Shown here: positions 54,125 through 61,502 of the stretch, piece after piece | Layout of the letters: each line of letters starts with the position of its first letter | Numbering within the stretch: position 1 is the first letter of the stretch | Assembly: GCA_964419335.1 (NCBI GenBank) | Contig: CAYQOX010000012.1 | Span: 31,002 to 95,001, forward strand | DNA: 64,000 bases | From: CAYQOX01 sp964419335 | GTDB taxonomy: Bacteria; Hinthialibacterota; Hinthialibacteria; Hinthialibacterales; Hinthialibacteraceae | Direction of reading: 5' to 3' | Made by a program: the position numbers and the translations under genes | The notes under the pieces: model-generated | Told to the model about the DNA's origin: nothing | Seen by the model: only the letters and a program-made list of their open reading frames with translations | Databases searched by the model: none

Positions 54125-55081
54125 CTATCTTCTCCAGCGTTGATTTCTAGAGTTTGTTTTTGATACGTATGGTTTTATTTCTGAATCCTCTTGCTTCGAG
54201 AGTTTCGTGACCGGCTTCCCTTCTTCGTCCAACTCAATTCCTTCTTGCACTTTGATATAACGTTGGATAAGATCGCTATCCATCTCTTCGGGATTTTCCA
54301 ACTGCCACAGGTTGTTACGTAGGCCGTAGACAATCAGTTCAATCACCGCCCGCTCGATCGCCTCTAAGACCGCCATCTGAGGAGGTTCATTGGTGGAAAA
54401 TCCCATCTCGGCTTCCAGCAGTCTTTGATAACTCACAAAACGAATGAGATTGAAATTCATGCGCTGCGAAAGAATCGTGTTGGTAGTCGCCACCGTGGCT
54501 AACACTTTTCCGTTGGAGACGGAAACCGCGCGTAAATAGACAGTCACTTGATCCCGGCGCATTTCAGCGGAACCGCCAATGCCGAAATACTCGGCGCCGA
54601 TCCCTCCGGTAACCACATTGGTGTCGTAACTAATGATGCCGCCCTCCATTAAGATGCTGGAGAAAAGGAGTGGAGGTAAATTCTGGCTGCGATTCCCCGA
54701 AGTCTGCTGGCGGGTGGAAGTGATGATCTTGCGTTCGTTCAATAAATTCGGCAAGCCTTCACGCTCAACGGTGTTAAACCACCCCGAATCTTCCAGGGCT
54801 TTGATGAGCATGGATGTCCCCCCTTGTGAGACGGCCGTCGAAAAACTGGTCGCGTTTTCTTTGGGCTTAAATTGCCCTGTTTGATCTTGGAACTTATAAA
54901 CACCGACTTCGAGTTTTCGACGGGGAGCCGGCAACGAAACGAGATCTTCATGGGTGCCGGTAATGTTTAAACGATTATGTAAATTGTCCGCTTTGGACTT
55001 TACAAACGATTTTTGGACATTGGAACATCCAAAAACCAAGCTCAAAGCCAACATTGTCGAAAGAATATACCCCGCTCTCAT
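54125..55081 (-). CDS. csgG: CsgG curli secretion pore (left copy)
   Basis: 318 residues. Lipobox LVFGC, then VYKFQDQTGQFKPKENATSF, STAVSQGGTSMLIKALEDSG, LPNLLNERKII, ILMEGGIISYDTNVVTGGIG, AEYFGIGG, RVVSV-like LRAVSVSNGKVL, NTILSQRMNFNLIRFVSYQR and FSTNEPPQMAVLEAIE. These match E. coli CsgG closely. CsgG is a nonameric outer-membrane lipoprotein pore for curli subunits. In the constriction loop E. coli has YPASNF (Tyr51, Asn55, Phe56); here it is KENATSF, one residue longer, keeping only the Phe. A 50-residue charged C-terminal tail is extra. GGAGGAG precedes the start. Stop and start of csgF-csgG are 21 nt apart. Confidence 0.96.
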   Translation of the reverse strand: MRAGYILSTMLALSLVFGCSNVQKSFVKSKADNLHNRLNITGTHEDLVSLPAPRRKLEVGVYKFQDQTGQFKPKENATSFSTAVSQGGTSMLIKALEDSGWFNTVEREGLPNLLNERKIITSTRQQTSGNRSQNLPPLLFSSILMEGGIISYDTNVVTGGIGAEYFGIGGSAEMRRDQVTVYLRAVSVSNGKVLATVATTNTILSQRMNFNLIRFVSYQRLLEAEMGFSTNEPPQMAVLEAIERAVIELIVYGLRNNLWQLENPEEMDSDLIQRYIKVQEGIELDEEGKPVTKLSKQEDSEIKPYVSKTNSRNQRWRR

Positions 55082-55102
55082 TCCATCTCCTCCATAAACT
55101 TT

Positions 55103-55522
55103 TTAGAAAAACGGTAGTGTGATACTGGTTTCGTTGCCGGTGTTCACGTCGATAATGTTCAAGGTGACTTGATCGAGATCCTCGATGACATCGATCAAAA
55201 ATCCACCAACTTGAAAACTGCCTTCTTCAATCCCTTCATCGCCAAACACCCGGTCAACAATATCCCGTGAAAGGCGATTTAACACTTGCCGTTCCAGATT
55301 TTCCGAGAAATCATCTAATGGATTTCTCTCAACAACGGGTCTACTGGGGGCTTTTTTATCGTTCTGGGCATTGGCCTTGTTCATCAGGAAGGATCCCATA
55401 AGGGGATTCCCGCCAAAACTGGGATTGGTGAATTGGAACACCAATTCCGTCGCTTGGGCGGTTCCGAATCCTAAAACCAACATGAAAGCAAGACTTACAA
55501 CCTGAGCTAGAACCTTTCTCAT
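55103..55522 (-). CDS. csgF: CsgF curli nucleation accessory protein (left copy)
   Basis: 139 residues with a signal peptide (RKVLAQVVSLAFMLVLGFGTAQA). The mature N-terminus TELVFQFTNPSFGGNP followed by GSFLMNKANAQNDKK matches E. coli CsgF (TFQFRNPNFGGNP), the segment that inserts in the CsgG channel. The C-terminal part (SFQVGGFLIDVIEDLDQVTL and NIIDVNTGNETSITLPFF) is the usual CsgF beta region ending with aromatic residues. CsgF holds the nucleator at the cell surface. AAAGGAG lies 9 nt before the ATG. It sits between csgE and csgG in one operon. Confidence 0.95.
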   Translation of the reverse strand: MRKVLAQVVSLAFMLVLGFGTAQATELVFQFTNPSFGGNPLMGSFLMNKANAQNDKKAPSRPVVERNPLDDFSENLERQVLNRLSRDIVDRVFGDEGIEEGSFQVGGFLIDVIEDLDQVTLNIIDVNTGNETSITLPFF

Positions 55523-55599
55523 TTTTTTCCATCTCCTTTCGGATTTCTAACATCGTTTATGAGCGATGAAATTCTATGTCTAAGAAAAAGAAATTGTTA

Positions 55600-56484
55600 T
55601 TACATAATCCCATCACCTTGCATGTCGTTTCCGCCTAGTTGTTTAAGCATTTGTTCATAATTCATAATAAACTGCTTCACTTTTCCCAACGCTTCTTCCA
55701 CCGATTTGTCAATTTCGGGGATACGGGGTTTCAAATATTTCCCCCAAACGTTATAACTATCCACTTTGATAGTTAGAATAAAACCGAAAGAGGGACTGCT
55801 TTTTTCATGGATATAGATGGTGTAATCCTGCGAGATGTCAGGCGGATCCCAGTTCATATAAAATTTGTCATAAAAGTGAGAGCCAAAAGGGCTGATGGTT
55901 TTATCAATCACCAGGCCGGTGATTTCGGTAAAGAGTTTTTTCTCTGCTTTTTTCATAGCCTCCTTTTCCTCATGGGTTTGAGGGGCTGAAGACTGTTCGG
56001 GTAATTCCTGTTCTTCGGATTGTTCTTGTCTTACAAGTTCTTGATTATCTTCAACATCCTGCACCTTTTCTTTTTGAACTTTTTGCTTTTCCAAGCGTTC
56101 TTGGAGCCGCTTTTCGATTTCCTTTTTTAAAGCGTTCATAAATTTTTGAGATCGCTCTTCTTTAGATTGTTCTGCGAGCTCCGGAGGTGCTTTTTGGGGT
56201 TTTTGCGGTGTCGGTTTTTCTTGTTGAATTTGATCCAGTGTGGTGCTTGCTTCATCCTTATCGGTAACAGGTTTAATGTTTTCAGCAGGTTGAGATTTCT
56301 CAATTGCTGGGGGTTCTTTTTCCAATTCCTTTTCCGAAGAAGTGGGTTTGGAGGAAATCAACTCCTCTGTTGTTTCGGTCGATACTTGCTGAGTTGTTGT
56401 AGATGCACACCCGAGCCCCAAAAGTGTGATAACGACAACGGCAATAAGACAAATGTGAGATTGAATAAACCCCATCGTATTCAT
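55600..56484 (-). CDS. csgE: Lipoprotein with C-terminal CsgE domain (left copy)
   Basis: 294 residues. An N-terminal lipoprotein signal with GLGC precedes about 160 residues of charged, Gln/Glu/Lys/Pro-rich sequence with coiled-coil character (KFMNALKKEIEKRLQERLEK), then a CsgE domain at residues 187-294. The domain starts EITGLVIDKTISPFGSHFYD and continues YMNWDPP...YTIYIHEKSSPSFGFILTI and VWGKYLKPR. E. coli CsgE is a soluble periplasmic protein of about 107 mature residues that caps CsgG and guides subunits. Here it is tethered by a long arm. First gene of the left operon; AAGAGG 7 nt upstream. No clear promoter was found above it. Confidence 0.88.
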   Translation of the reverse strand: MNTMGFIQSHICLIAVVVITLLGLGCASTTTQQVSTETTEELISSKPTSSEKELEKEPPAIEKSQPAENIKPVTDKDEASTTLDQIQQEKPTPQKPQKAPPELAEQSKEERSQKFMNALKKEIEKRLQERLEKQKVQKEKVQDVEDNQELVRQEQSEEQELPEQSSAPQTHEEKEAMKKAEKKLFTEITGLVIDKTISPFGSHFYDKFYMNWDPPDISQDYTIYIHEKSSPSFGFILTIKVDSYNVWGKYLKPRIPEIDKSVEEALGKVKQFIMNYEQMLKQLGGNDMQGDGIM

Positions 56485-56700
56485 GATTTAACCTCTTATT
56501 AAAAGGTAATTTAAAAAATAATATTTATGTTATCATATAAACCATGCATTTATAAATCAGGATTTTTGAGAGGGTTAAAGTAGAATACCAAAGGTGGATG
56601 CTCTGCATTGAAAAAACATATGCGTAGAATCCCGTTATACAATGCCAACGCCATTTGTATAACGCCTTCAACAAAATCAGAGCATGAAGCAATTAAAGTC

Positions 56701-56728
56701 TTGTATAAGGATGATTTATATGTATAAT
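56701..56728 (+). promoter_or_regulatory. Promoter for small-RNA candidate
   Basis: TTGTAT (56701-56706), 16-bp spacer, perfect TATAAT (56723-56728), in a region without genes. The predicted start is near 56735. Confidence 0.6.
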
Positions 56729-56733
56729 GGTAG

Positions 56734-56828
56734 GAGAGGGTAGAGATGTATTCGCTTTAACCTCGATCGATCTCTTCCCTCACCGACCGCCTGAAGAAAC
56801 CCTCATTTCTTCAGGCGTTCCTTTTTTT
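56734..56828 (+). ncRNA. Small RNA candidate between curli operon and its activator
   Basis: About 95 nt from the promoter above to a strong terminator. Hairpin 1 pairs GAGGG-AGAGAT with ATCTCT-CCCTC (56736-56747 / 56770-56781, one T-T mismatch). Hairpin 2 is the terminator stem. No gene follows on this strand (the next gene is on the minus strand), so this is a stand-alone transcript. It contains only a five-codon frame (ATG at 56746). Targets are unknown; purine-rich GGAGAGGG and pyrimidine-rich CTCTTCCCTC could pair with ribosome sites of curli mRNAs. Confidence 0.6.
56788..56828 (+). terminator. Terminator of small-RNA candidate
   Basis: Perfect 12-bp stem CGCCTGAAGAAA (56788-56799) / TTTCTTCAGGCG (56806-56817), 6-nt loop, then TTCC and T7. 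Confidence 0.93.
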
Positions 56829-56937
56829 GATAAACCGTAATCACCACCTCCTTGGCCTAATCAATTTATGTTATAAATAATGGAGACAATTTGCGGATTG
56901 AATTACACGAATCATATTACATATTTATTTTCCAAAT

Positions 56938-57140
56938 CATGGCAAGTCAACCCTGTGTTAAAACAAAATCAATACTCATTTCATAGACCAACTCAACCTC
57001 TCAGCATTTGCAATGTTTTGTAAAATTTATTTACGATATATAAATAAATGATTATATTAAGTAATATTATAATAAAAACGCATTAATTGAAGCAATTGAC
57101 TTAATAATACATTACATTACTTACCATGGTAAGTCAACCC
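56938..57140. repeat. Pair of direct 16-bp repeats
   Basis: CATGGCAAGTCAACCC at 56938-56953 and CATGGTAAGTCAACCC at 57125-57140, 187 bp apart and differing at one base, in an AT-rich gene-free zone. They could be regulator binding sites. Otherwise 56829-57397 shows no genes. Confidence 0.55.
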
Positions 57141-57397
57141 CAAATATAAAAAAATTGCATAAAGATTTGTCAATGTATGCTTTTAACTATTACTATTTGA
57201 TATACTATGTAAAAAGGGTTTACAGAAATATTCATATTGACTATTTTGAGGAGAGAGAATTATTGTGAGGTAAACGCCAACTCATGTGGCTCCGACAACA
57301 ATTTACGTAAACGTTGGGTTTATGTATGATCGACTTAGAATAGAAGCTATTAATGATCCAATACTTTAAAATTGATAATTATTTGTTTTGTGAGAGT

Positions 57398-58795
57398 CTA
57401 ACCGGTCAATTTAAATTTTTTAATTTTGCGTCTTATTGTGCTGTAGGAAATGCCAAGTAAACTTGCCGCTTTCTTTTGATTCCAACGGGTTTCATTTAAT
57501 GTAGCCAAAATGGTTTGGGCCTCTATCTTTTCCCATCTTTCATTGGAATCTTCCTGGTCATGCGTAGTTTGAGCATTGTTGATAGCATTTTGGATGAGTG
57601 ATTCATCCAGAGTGAACGCATAAGTCTTGATCATAGAACGCAATTCCCGAACATTTCCAGGCCATGAATATTCAAGCATCATCTGCAACGTTTCATTGGA
57701 AAGAGGATGTACTGTCTGTTCATCGTTGGTAAATTCACGCAAGAAATGATTAACCAAAACAGGGATATCGCTGACACGCTCTCGTAAGGGGGGTAAATGA
57801 ATAGCGTATTCATTGAGTCGATAGAATAAATCTTGTCGAAACATTTTCTTCTTCATTAATGATTCAAGAGGTGCATTAGTAGCTGATACTATGCGAGCTT
57901 CTAATGTAATAGGTTTGGTACTTCCAACTCGAATAATTTGCTTCGTCTCCAAAAATTCAAGTAATTTTGCTTGGATTGAGGGAGGAATTTCTCCAATTTC
58001 GTCAAAAAAGACGGTACCATGATTCCCCATTTCTAAGCGTCCAGGTTTTTGATTTGTTGCTCCCGTATAGGCTCCTGCTTCATGTCCAAATATTTCTGAT
58101 TCGAACAATGATTCTGGAATGGATGGACAATTGATGGTTACAAAATCACCAATTTTAGAACGGTTGGATAGTGAATGGATTAAGCGGGATACAATACCCT
58201 TCCCGGTACCACTTTCGCCACGTATTAGTACGTTTATATCAGAATTTTTTAATTGTAATATTGTATTTTGTATTTTCTTAATGACATGACTTTCTCCAAT
58301 TAAAACACGGTTGACCCTATCGTATAATTCTTGATTATCTAAAACAGTATTATTAAAAACATTATGGTTGCATTCTTCCTTTATAGTATATTGCTCTTGT
58401 AACAATGGAAGAATTTTATTAATTTCGTTTGGATGTACGGTATAAATTGATAAAAAAGTATTAAGATCATAATGTAATAACGGTTGCGGTGTATTCGAAA
58501 TAATATAAATTTTCGGAAAAGAAATATTATTTGACGATAATTCAACTATATCTTGAATATCGTGATGATTCGAATCCCAAATTAAATGATGTATAGGTTG
58601 TTCTTGGAGTATGCTCAGGGATACTTTTGTATCGGTGATATGGATCGTCCCATATTGGGTAGGCGAAATCAATGTTTTAATTTGTTGGTGTATAGAAAAA
58701 TCTTTTGAAAGAATAAGAATATTTTCTTTTATCTCATGTTCATAACAATTAAGACTCTTTTTTAAAATCGTTTGGTTATTACTTTTATTATTCAT
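57398..58795 (-). CDS. Sigma-54-dependent activator (Fis-type HTH)
   Basis: 465 residues. N-terminal domain resembles a receiver but is degenerate: the usual acidic pair is replaced (ENILILSKDFS), although an Asp exists in LIWDSNHHDI. Then a AAA+ domain with Walker A GESGTGKG (from Gly193), the sigma-54-contact loop as GAYTGA (241-246; usual GAFTGA), Walker B TVFFDEIG and RFRQDLFYRLN-type sensor. A C-terminal Fis HTH follows (NQKKAASLLGISYSTIRRKI). It should drive sigma-54 promoters, and one lies in the divergent region upstream of the right curli operon. ATG 58795 chosen (AGG about 9 nt upstream); ATG 58816 is the alternative. The gene is very AT-rich, like the right operon. Confidence 0.92.
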   Translation of the reverse strand: MNNKSNNQTILKKSLNCYEHEIKENILILSKDFSIHQQIKTLISPTQYGTIHITDTKVSLSILQEQPIHHLIWDSNHHDIQDIVELSSNNISFPKIYIISNTPQPLLHYDLNTFLSIYTVHPNEINKILPLLQEQYTIKEECNHNVFNNTVLDNQELYDRVNRVLIGESHVIKKIQNTILQLKNSDINVLIRGESGTGKGIVSRLIHSLSNRSKIGDFVTINCPSIPESLFESEIFGHEAGAYTGATNQKPGRLEMGNHGTVFFDEIGEIPPSIQAKLLEFLETKQIIRVGSTKPITLEARIVSATNAPLESLMKKKMFRQDLFYRLNEYAIHLPPLRERVSDIPVLVNHFLREFTNDEQTVHPLSNETLQMMLEYSWPGNVRELRSMIKTYAFTLDESLIQNAINNAQTTHDQEDSNERWEKIEAQTILATLNETRWNQKKAASLLGISYSTIRRKIKKFKLTG

Positions 58796-59132
58796 AATAT
58801 TACCTGCTTCAAACATTATTAAATATTGAATTTTGTTTTTATTAAAGCAGATATTGTGCCATAGCCAATTATAAATATTAAAATTGCTTTAAGTATATGA
58901 ATAACAAATACTAAATAGTGTTCATTATAGAGAGATATAATCTTCGGCGAGAAGATAATGATCAATTTGAATAGTTATTGTATAATAAAAAATGATCAAA
59001 AAGAACACCATTTTCGATTAATATGGATAACAATAATATATCTTTAGGCTTTATATTGTTGGTATTATATTAACATGATTTTATATTCCATAATAATTAG
59101 TAAATATTATTGTTATTATTTTCGTTCTGATC

Positions 59133-59157
59133 TCGGGTTCGTTTGACTTCGGGTTCG
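59133..59157. promoter_or_regulatory. Tandem GC-rich repeats, possible activator enhancer
   Basis: TCGGGTTCG occurs at 59133-59141 and again at 59149-59157, a 16-bp period, in a region otherwise nearly pure A/T. It lies about 190 bp upstream of the predicted sigma-54 promoter, a usual enhancer distance, between the activator gene and the operon. The remaining 58817-59386 holds no gene. Confidence 0.5.
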
Positions 59158-59315
59158 CAAGTATTCATTACGAGTAATTCTTATAACTAATAAGTAGTCA
59201 TTTTGAATATCGAGTTTATATTTTGAAGAAATTCTGAAAAATCAATATGATCAAAAGTTATAAGATATATTACATTATGGAATAAAGAATGCTTTAAATT
59301 ATGGAATGAAATATT

Positions 59316-59333
59316 TTGGCATACTTCGTGCAT
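59316..59333 (+). promoter_or_regulatory. Sigma-54 promoter of the right curli operon
   Basis: TTGGCATACTTCGTGCAT has GG at 59318-59319 and GC at 59330-59331, the invariant 12-base separation of -24/-12 elements (consensus TGGCACG-N4-TTGCW), matching TGGCA and TGCA. The predicted start near 59343 is 44 nt before the first gene. Confidence 0.75.
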
Positions 59334-59386
59334 ACAAAAAAAGAACAATAGCATTAATTGAATATTAAATTATATAATTATTTAAA

Positions 59387-59776
59387 ATGGATAACAAAAA
59401 GAAATATATAAATAAAAATAGTTTTGAGATTTTATTAAATCACGAAGTGGTTTGCTCTAAACGATACCGAAGATTCATGACTCTTATTATTTTTGAAATA
59501 GTATCAAACGATTATTTAATACTCAAAGTAATAAAAGATTTATTTAGAATAACAGATAGTTTATATATAGATAAAAATCGCTTATTTGTACTTATGCCTG
59601 AAACCAATTATTCAGGGGCTTCACGTGCAATTAAACGAATAACAAATTATTTAGAAAAGAATACTATTAATTATTCAATTACGACATATCCTGAAGATGC
59701 GAATAACATTAATAATTTAATTAATATGGGTTTGCAACGATTGCATAACGAAAGGATCACAAATCATGAATCATAA
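59387..59776 (+). CDS. Degenerate GGDEF-like domain protein
   Basis: 129 residues. The sequence follows the GGDEF-domain plan: a first helix SFEILLNHEVVCSKRYRRF, strand MTLIIFEIVSNDY, helix ILKVIKDLFRITDSLYID, strand RLFVLMPETNYSGASRAIK, and the closing YSITTYPEDANNINNLINMG. The catalytic/GTP motif GGDEF is absent: DKNRLF stands where [GS]GDEF should be. It is therefore unlikely to make c-di-GMP, but could bind a nucleotide or partner. It is the first gene behind the sigma-54 promoter of a curli operon. The ATG has no clear ribosome site. It overlaps the next gene by 11 bp. Confidence 0.68.
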   Translation: MDNKKKYINKNSFEILLNHEVVCSKRYRRFMTLIIFEIVSNDYLILKVIKDLFRITDSLYIDKNRLFVLMPETNYSGASRAIKRITNYLEKNTINYSITTYPEDANNINNLINMGLQRLHNERITNHES

Positions 59777-60203
59777 ATATGTAGATTTGCATTACCGATA
59801 CAATTTTGGTAAGACTGATTTCACAGCACGTTACTGCAGTCGTTGTAAAAAAAAATATCATCTTACGAAGCATGGTTATACAAAAAATAATAGTGTCTTT
59901 GTTTATAATAATTATTGTAATGAATGTCGTGAACGCGATTTTTATCTATTATGCAAAGTGAAAGACTGTATACGTTTAATGGGAGGAATGATCACTTTGC
60001 ATAATTTAATAAATCTTTATGATAATGAAGAAGTTTATAAAAATTTAAAAAAAGATCCATTTCGTGAAGCGAGAGAAATATATAAAGGTGAAAATAGGTT
60101 GCAGTTAAAAGATATACATAAATGGATTGAAGAAGGATTATTAAGAAAAAACCAATCATTGTTTCTTTTAAAATGGAATAATATGTATGTAGGAAATGAA
60201 TAA
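59766..60203 (+). CDS. Small zinc-ribbon-like protein
   Basis: 145 residues, family not recognised. Two Cys pairs (YCSRCKKKYH and CNECRERDF), spaced about 30 residues, look like a zinc ribbon, followed by a helical half (ITLHNLINLYDNEEVYKNLK, IHKWIEEGLLRKNQ). No signal peptide: cytosolic. The start overlaps the end of the GGDEF-like gene by 11 bp and its stop overlaps the longest possible CsgE frame, so all are translated from one mRNA. AAAGG (59751-59755) is 10 nt upstream of the ATG. Could be a DNA- or RNA-binding regulator. Confidence 0.65.
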   Translation: MNHKYVDLHYRYNFGKTDFTARYCSRCKKKYHLTKHGYTKNNSVFVYNNYCNECRERDFYLLCKVKDCIRLMGGMITLHNLINLYDNEEVYKNLKKDPFREAREIYKGENRLQLKDIHKWIEEGLLRKNQSLFLLKWNNMYVGNE

Positions 60204-60216
60204 AGAGGAAATGAAA

Positions 60217-61014
60217 ATGTTCAATAATATTAGTTTATGTTTACGATTACTTACATTATTTTTATTAATAATACTATTGTTTTCATGTTCTACAGTAAAA
60301 CCTATTAATACAAAAATAATAAAGCAAAAAACACACAATAATGAGAATCATAAAAATAAGAACAAGGAAAACAAAGTAAAAAAATTAAAAAATAGCAATA
60401 CGGATAAGAGTTATAATTTAACCCATATTAAACAAGCAGAACCTACGAAAGAAAATAAAAAAGTCGACCGTAAAAAAATGATGGAAGAATTAAAAAATAT
60501 ATTAGCAAAACAAATTAAAGAACGTATTGAGATGGAAAAAAGGATACGCGCTGAAGAATCCTCAGAATCAGTGGATCAAGAAGCCAACCAAGAGGATTTA
60601 GAGACTTTAAAACCTAATATGAAATCGAAACCTCCCAAAACAAAAGAAGAACGTAAAGCTATTAAAAAAGCAGAAAAACGTCTTTACCAAGATCTTACAG
60701 GTTTGGTTATTGATAATACAATAAGTCCATTTGGATCACAATTTTATAATAAATTTTATCTTCGATGGGATCCACCTACAATAAAAAAAGATTATAACAT
60801 TTATATCGAAGAAAAAACGAATCCTTCTTTTGGATTTATTATAATCATCAAAGTTGATGAATACATCGTATGGCAAAAACGGTTAAAACCTCGATTATCG
60901 GAAATTGAGTCTGCAGTTATAAATTCAATAAAAAATATTAAGGCTTTTTTAGAATCATATGAAGAAAATCTTAAACAATTAAGTCAGTATGATTTACGAG
61001 GTAACGGACTATAA
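60217..61014 (+). CDS. csgE: Lipoprotein with C-terminal CsgE domain (right copy)
   Basis: 265 residues. Lipobox LLFSC (FNNISLCLRLLTLFLLIILLFSC), then a Lys/Asn/Glu-rich spacer with coiled-coil character (MMEELKNILAKQIKERIEME), then CsgE at about 159-265: DLTGLVIDNTISPFGSQFYN, LRWDPP, YIEEKTNPSFGFIIII, VWQKRLKPRL. The CsgE domain is well conserved with the left copy, but the spacer has diverged in sequence while keeping its charged character. ATG 60217 was chosen because AGAGG is 8 nt upstream and the signal starts there; 60196 and 60211 are alternatives. Third gene of the right operon. Confidence 0.87.
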   Translation: MFNNISLCLRLLTLFLLIILLFSCSTVKPINTKIIKQKTHNNENHKNKNKENKVKKLKNSNTDKSYNLTHIKQAEPTKENKKVDRKKMMEELKNILAKQIKERIEMEKRIRAEESSESVDQEANQEDLETLKPNMKSKPPKTKEERKAIKKAEKRLYQDLTGLVIDNTISPFGSQFYNKFYLRWDPPTIKKDYNIYIEEKTNPSFGFIIIIKVDEYIVWQKRLKPRLSEIESAVINSIKNIKAFLESYEENLKQLSQYDLRGNGL

Positions 61015-61052
61015 ATAATTATTAAATATAAATGAAAGGAGGTGTAAATATC

Positions 61053-61478
61053 ATGATGAAAACTATGATTCGATGTAGTGTCATTGGCGCATTTATCTTT
61101 ATGGTAGGGTCAGTTCAATCCACGGAGTTAGTCTTTCAATTTACCAATCCAAGTTTTGGTGGAAACCCTATGTACGGTTCATATTTAATGAACAAAGCCC
61201 AAAGCCAAAACGATAAAAAGGCTAGAAGTTCTTCCTCTTCATCAATCGATACAGATGATACACTGTCTGATTTTACCGAGAGTATTGAGCGTCAAGTACT
61301 TAATCGCCTTTCCCGAGATATCGTCAATCGTATATTCGGAGATGGATTAATCGAAGAAGGTAGTTTTGAAGTCGGTGGATTTTTAATTGATGTAACGGAA
61401 GATTTGGATAGTGTTAATTTAAAAATCGTTGATATTGAAACCGGCAATCAAACAAGTATAAATTTACCGTTTTTCTAA
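61053..61478 (+). CDS. csgF: CsgF (right copy)
   Basis: 141 residues. Signal peptide, then TELVFQFTNPSFGGNPMYGS, the CsgG-inserting segment, with YLMNKAQSQNDKK. A Ser-rich stretch (SSSSSSIDTDD) replaces the left copy's linker. The C-terminal part (LNRLSRDIVNRIFGDGLIEE and GSFEVGGFLIDVTEDLDSVN) is nearly identical to the left copy and ends SINLPFF. ATG 61053 is preceded by a complete AAAGGAGGTG; the upstream ATG 61032 would place that site inside the coding part. 38 nt after csgE. Confidence 0.94.
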   Translation: MMKTMIRCSVIGAFIFMVGSVQSTELVFQFTNPSFGGNPMYGSYLMNKAQSQNDKKARSSSSSSIDTDDTLSDFTESIERQVLNRLSRDIVNRIFGDGLIEEGSFEVGGFLIDVTEDLDSVNLKIVDIETGNQTSINLPFF

Positions 61479-61502
61479 AAAGAAGATAAGGAGAGAATCA
61501 TC

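Noticed and set aside
57346..57364. Possible sigma-54 promoter on the minus strand (TTGGATCATTAATAGC)
   Set aside because: GG and GC are correctly spaced, but the CA after TGG and the TT before GC are missing, and it lies over 850 bp from the left operon.
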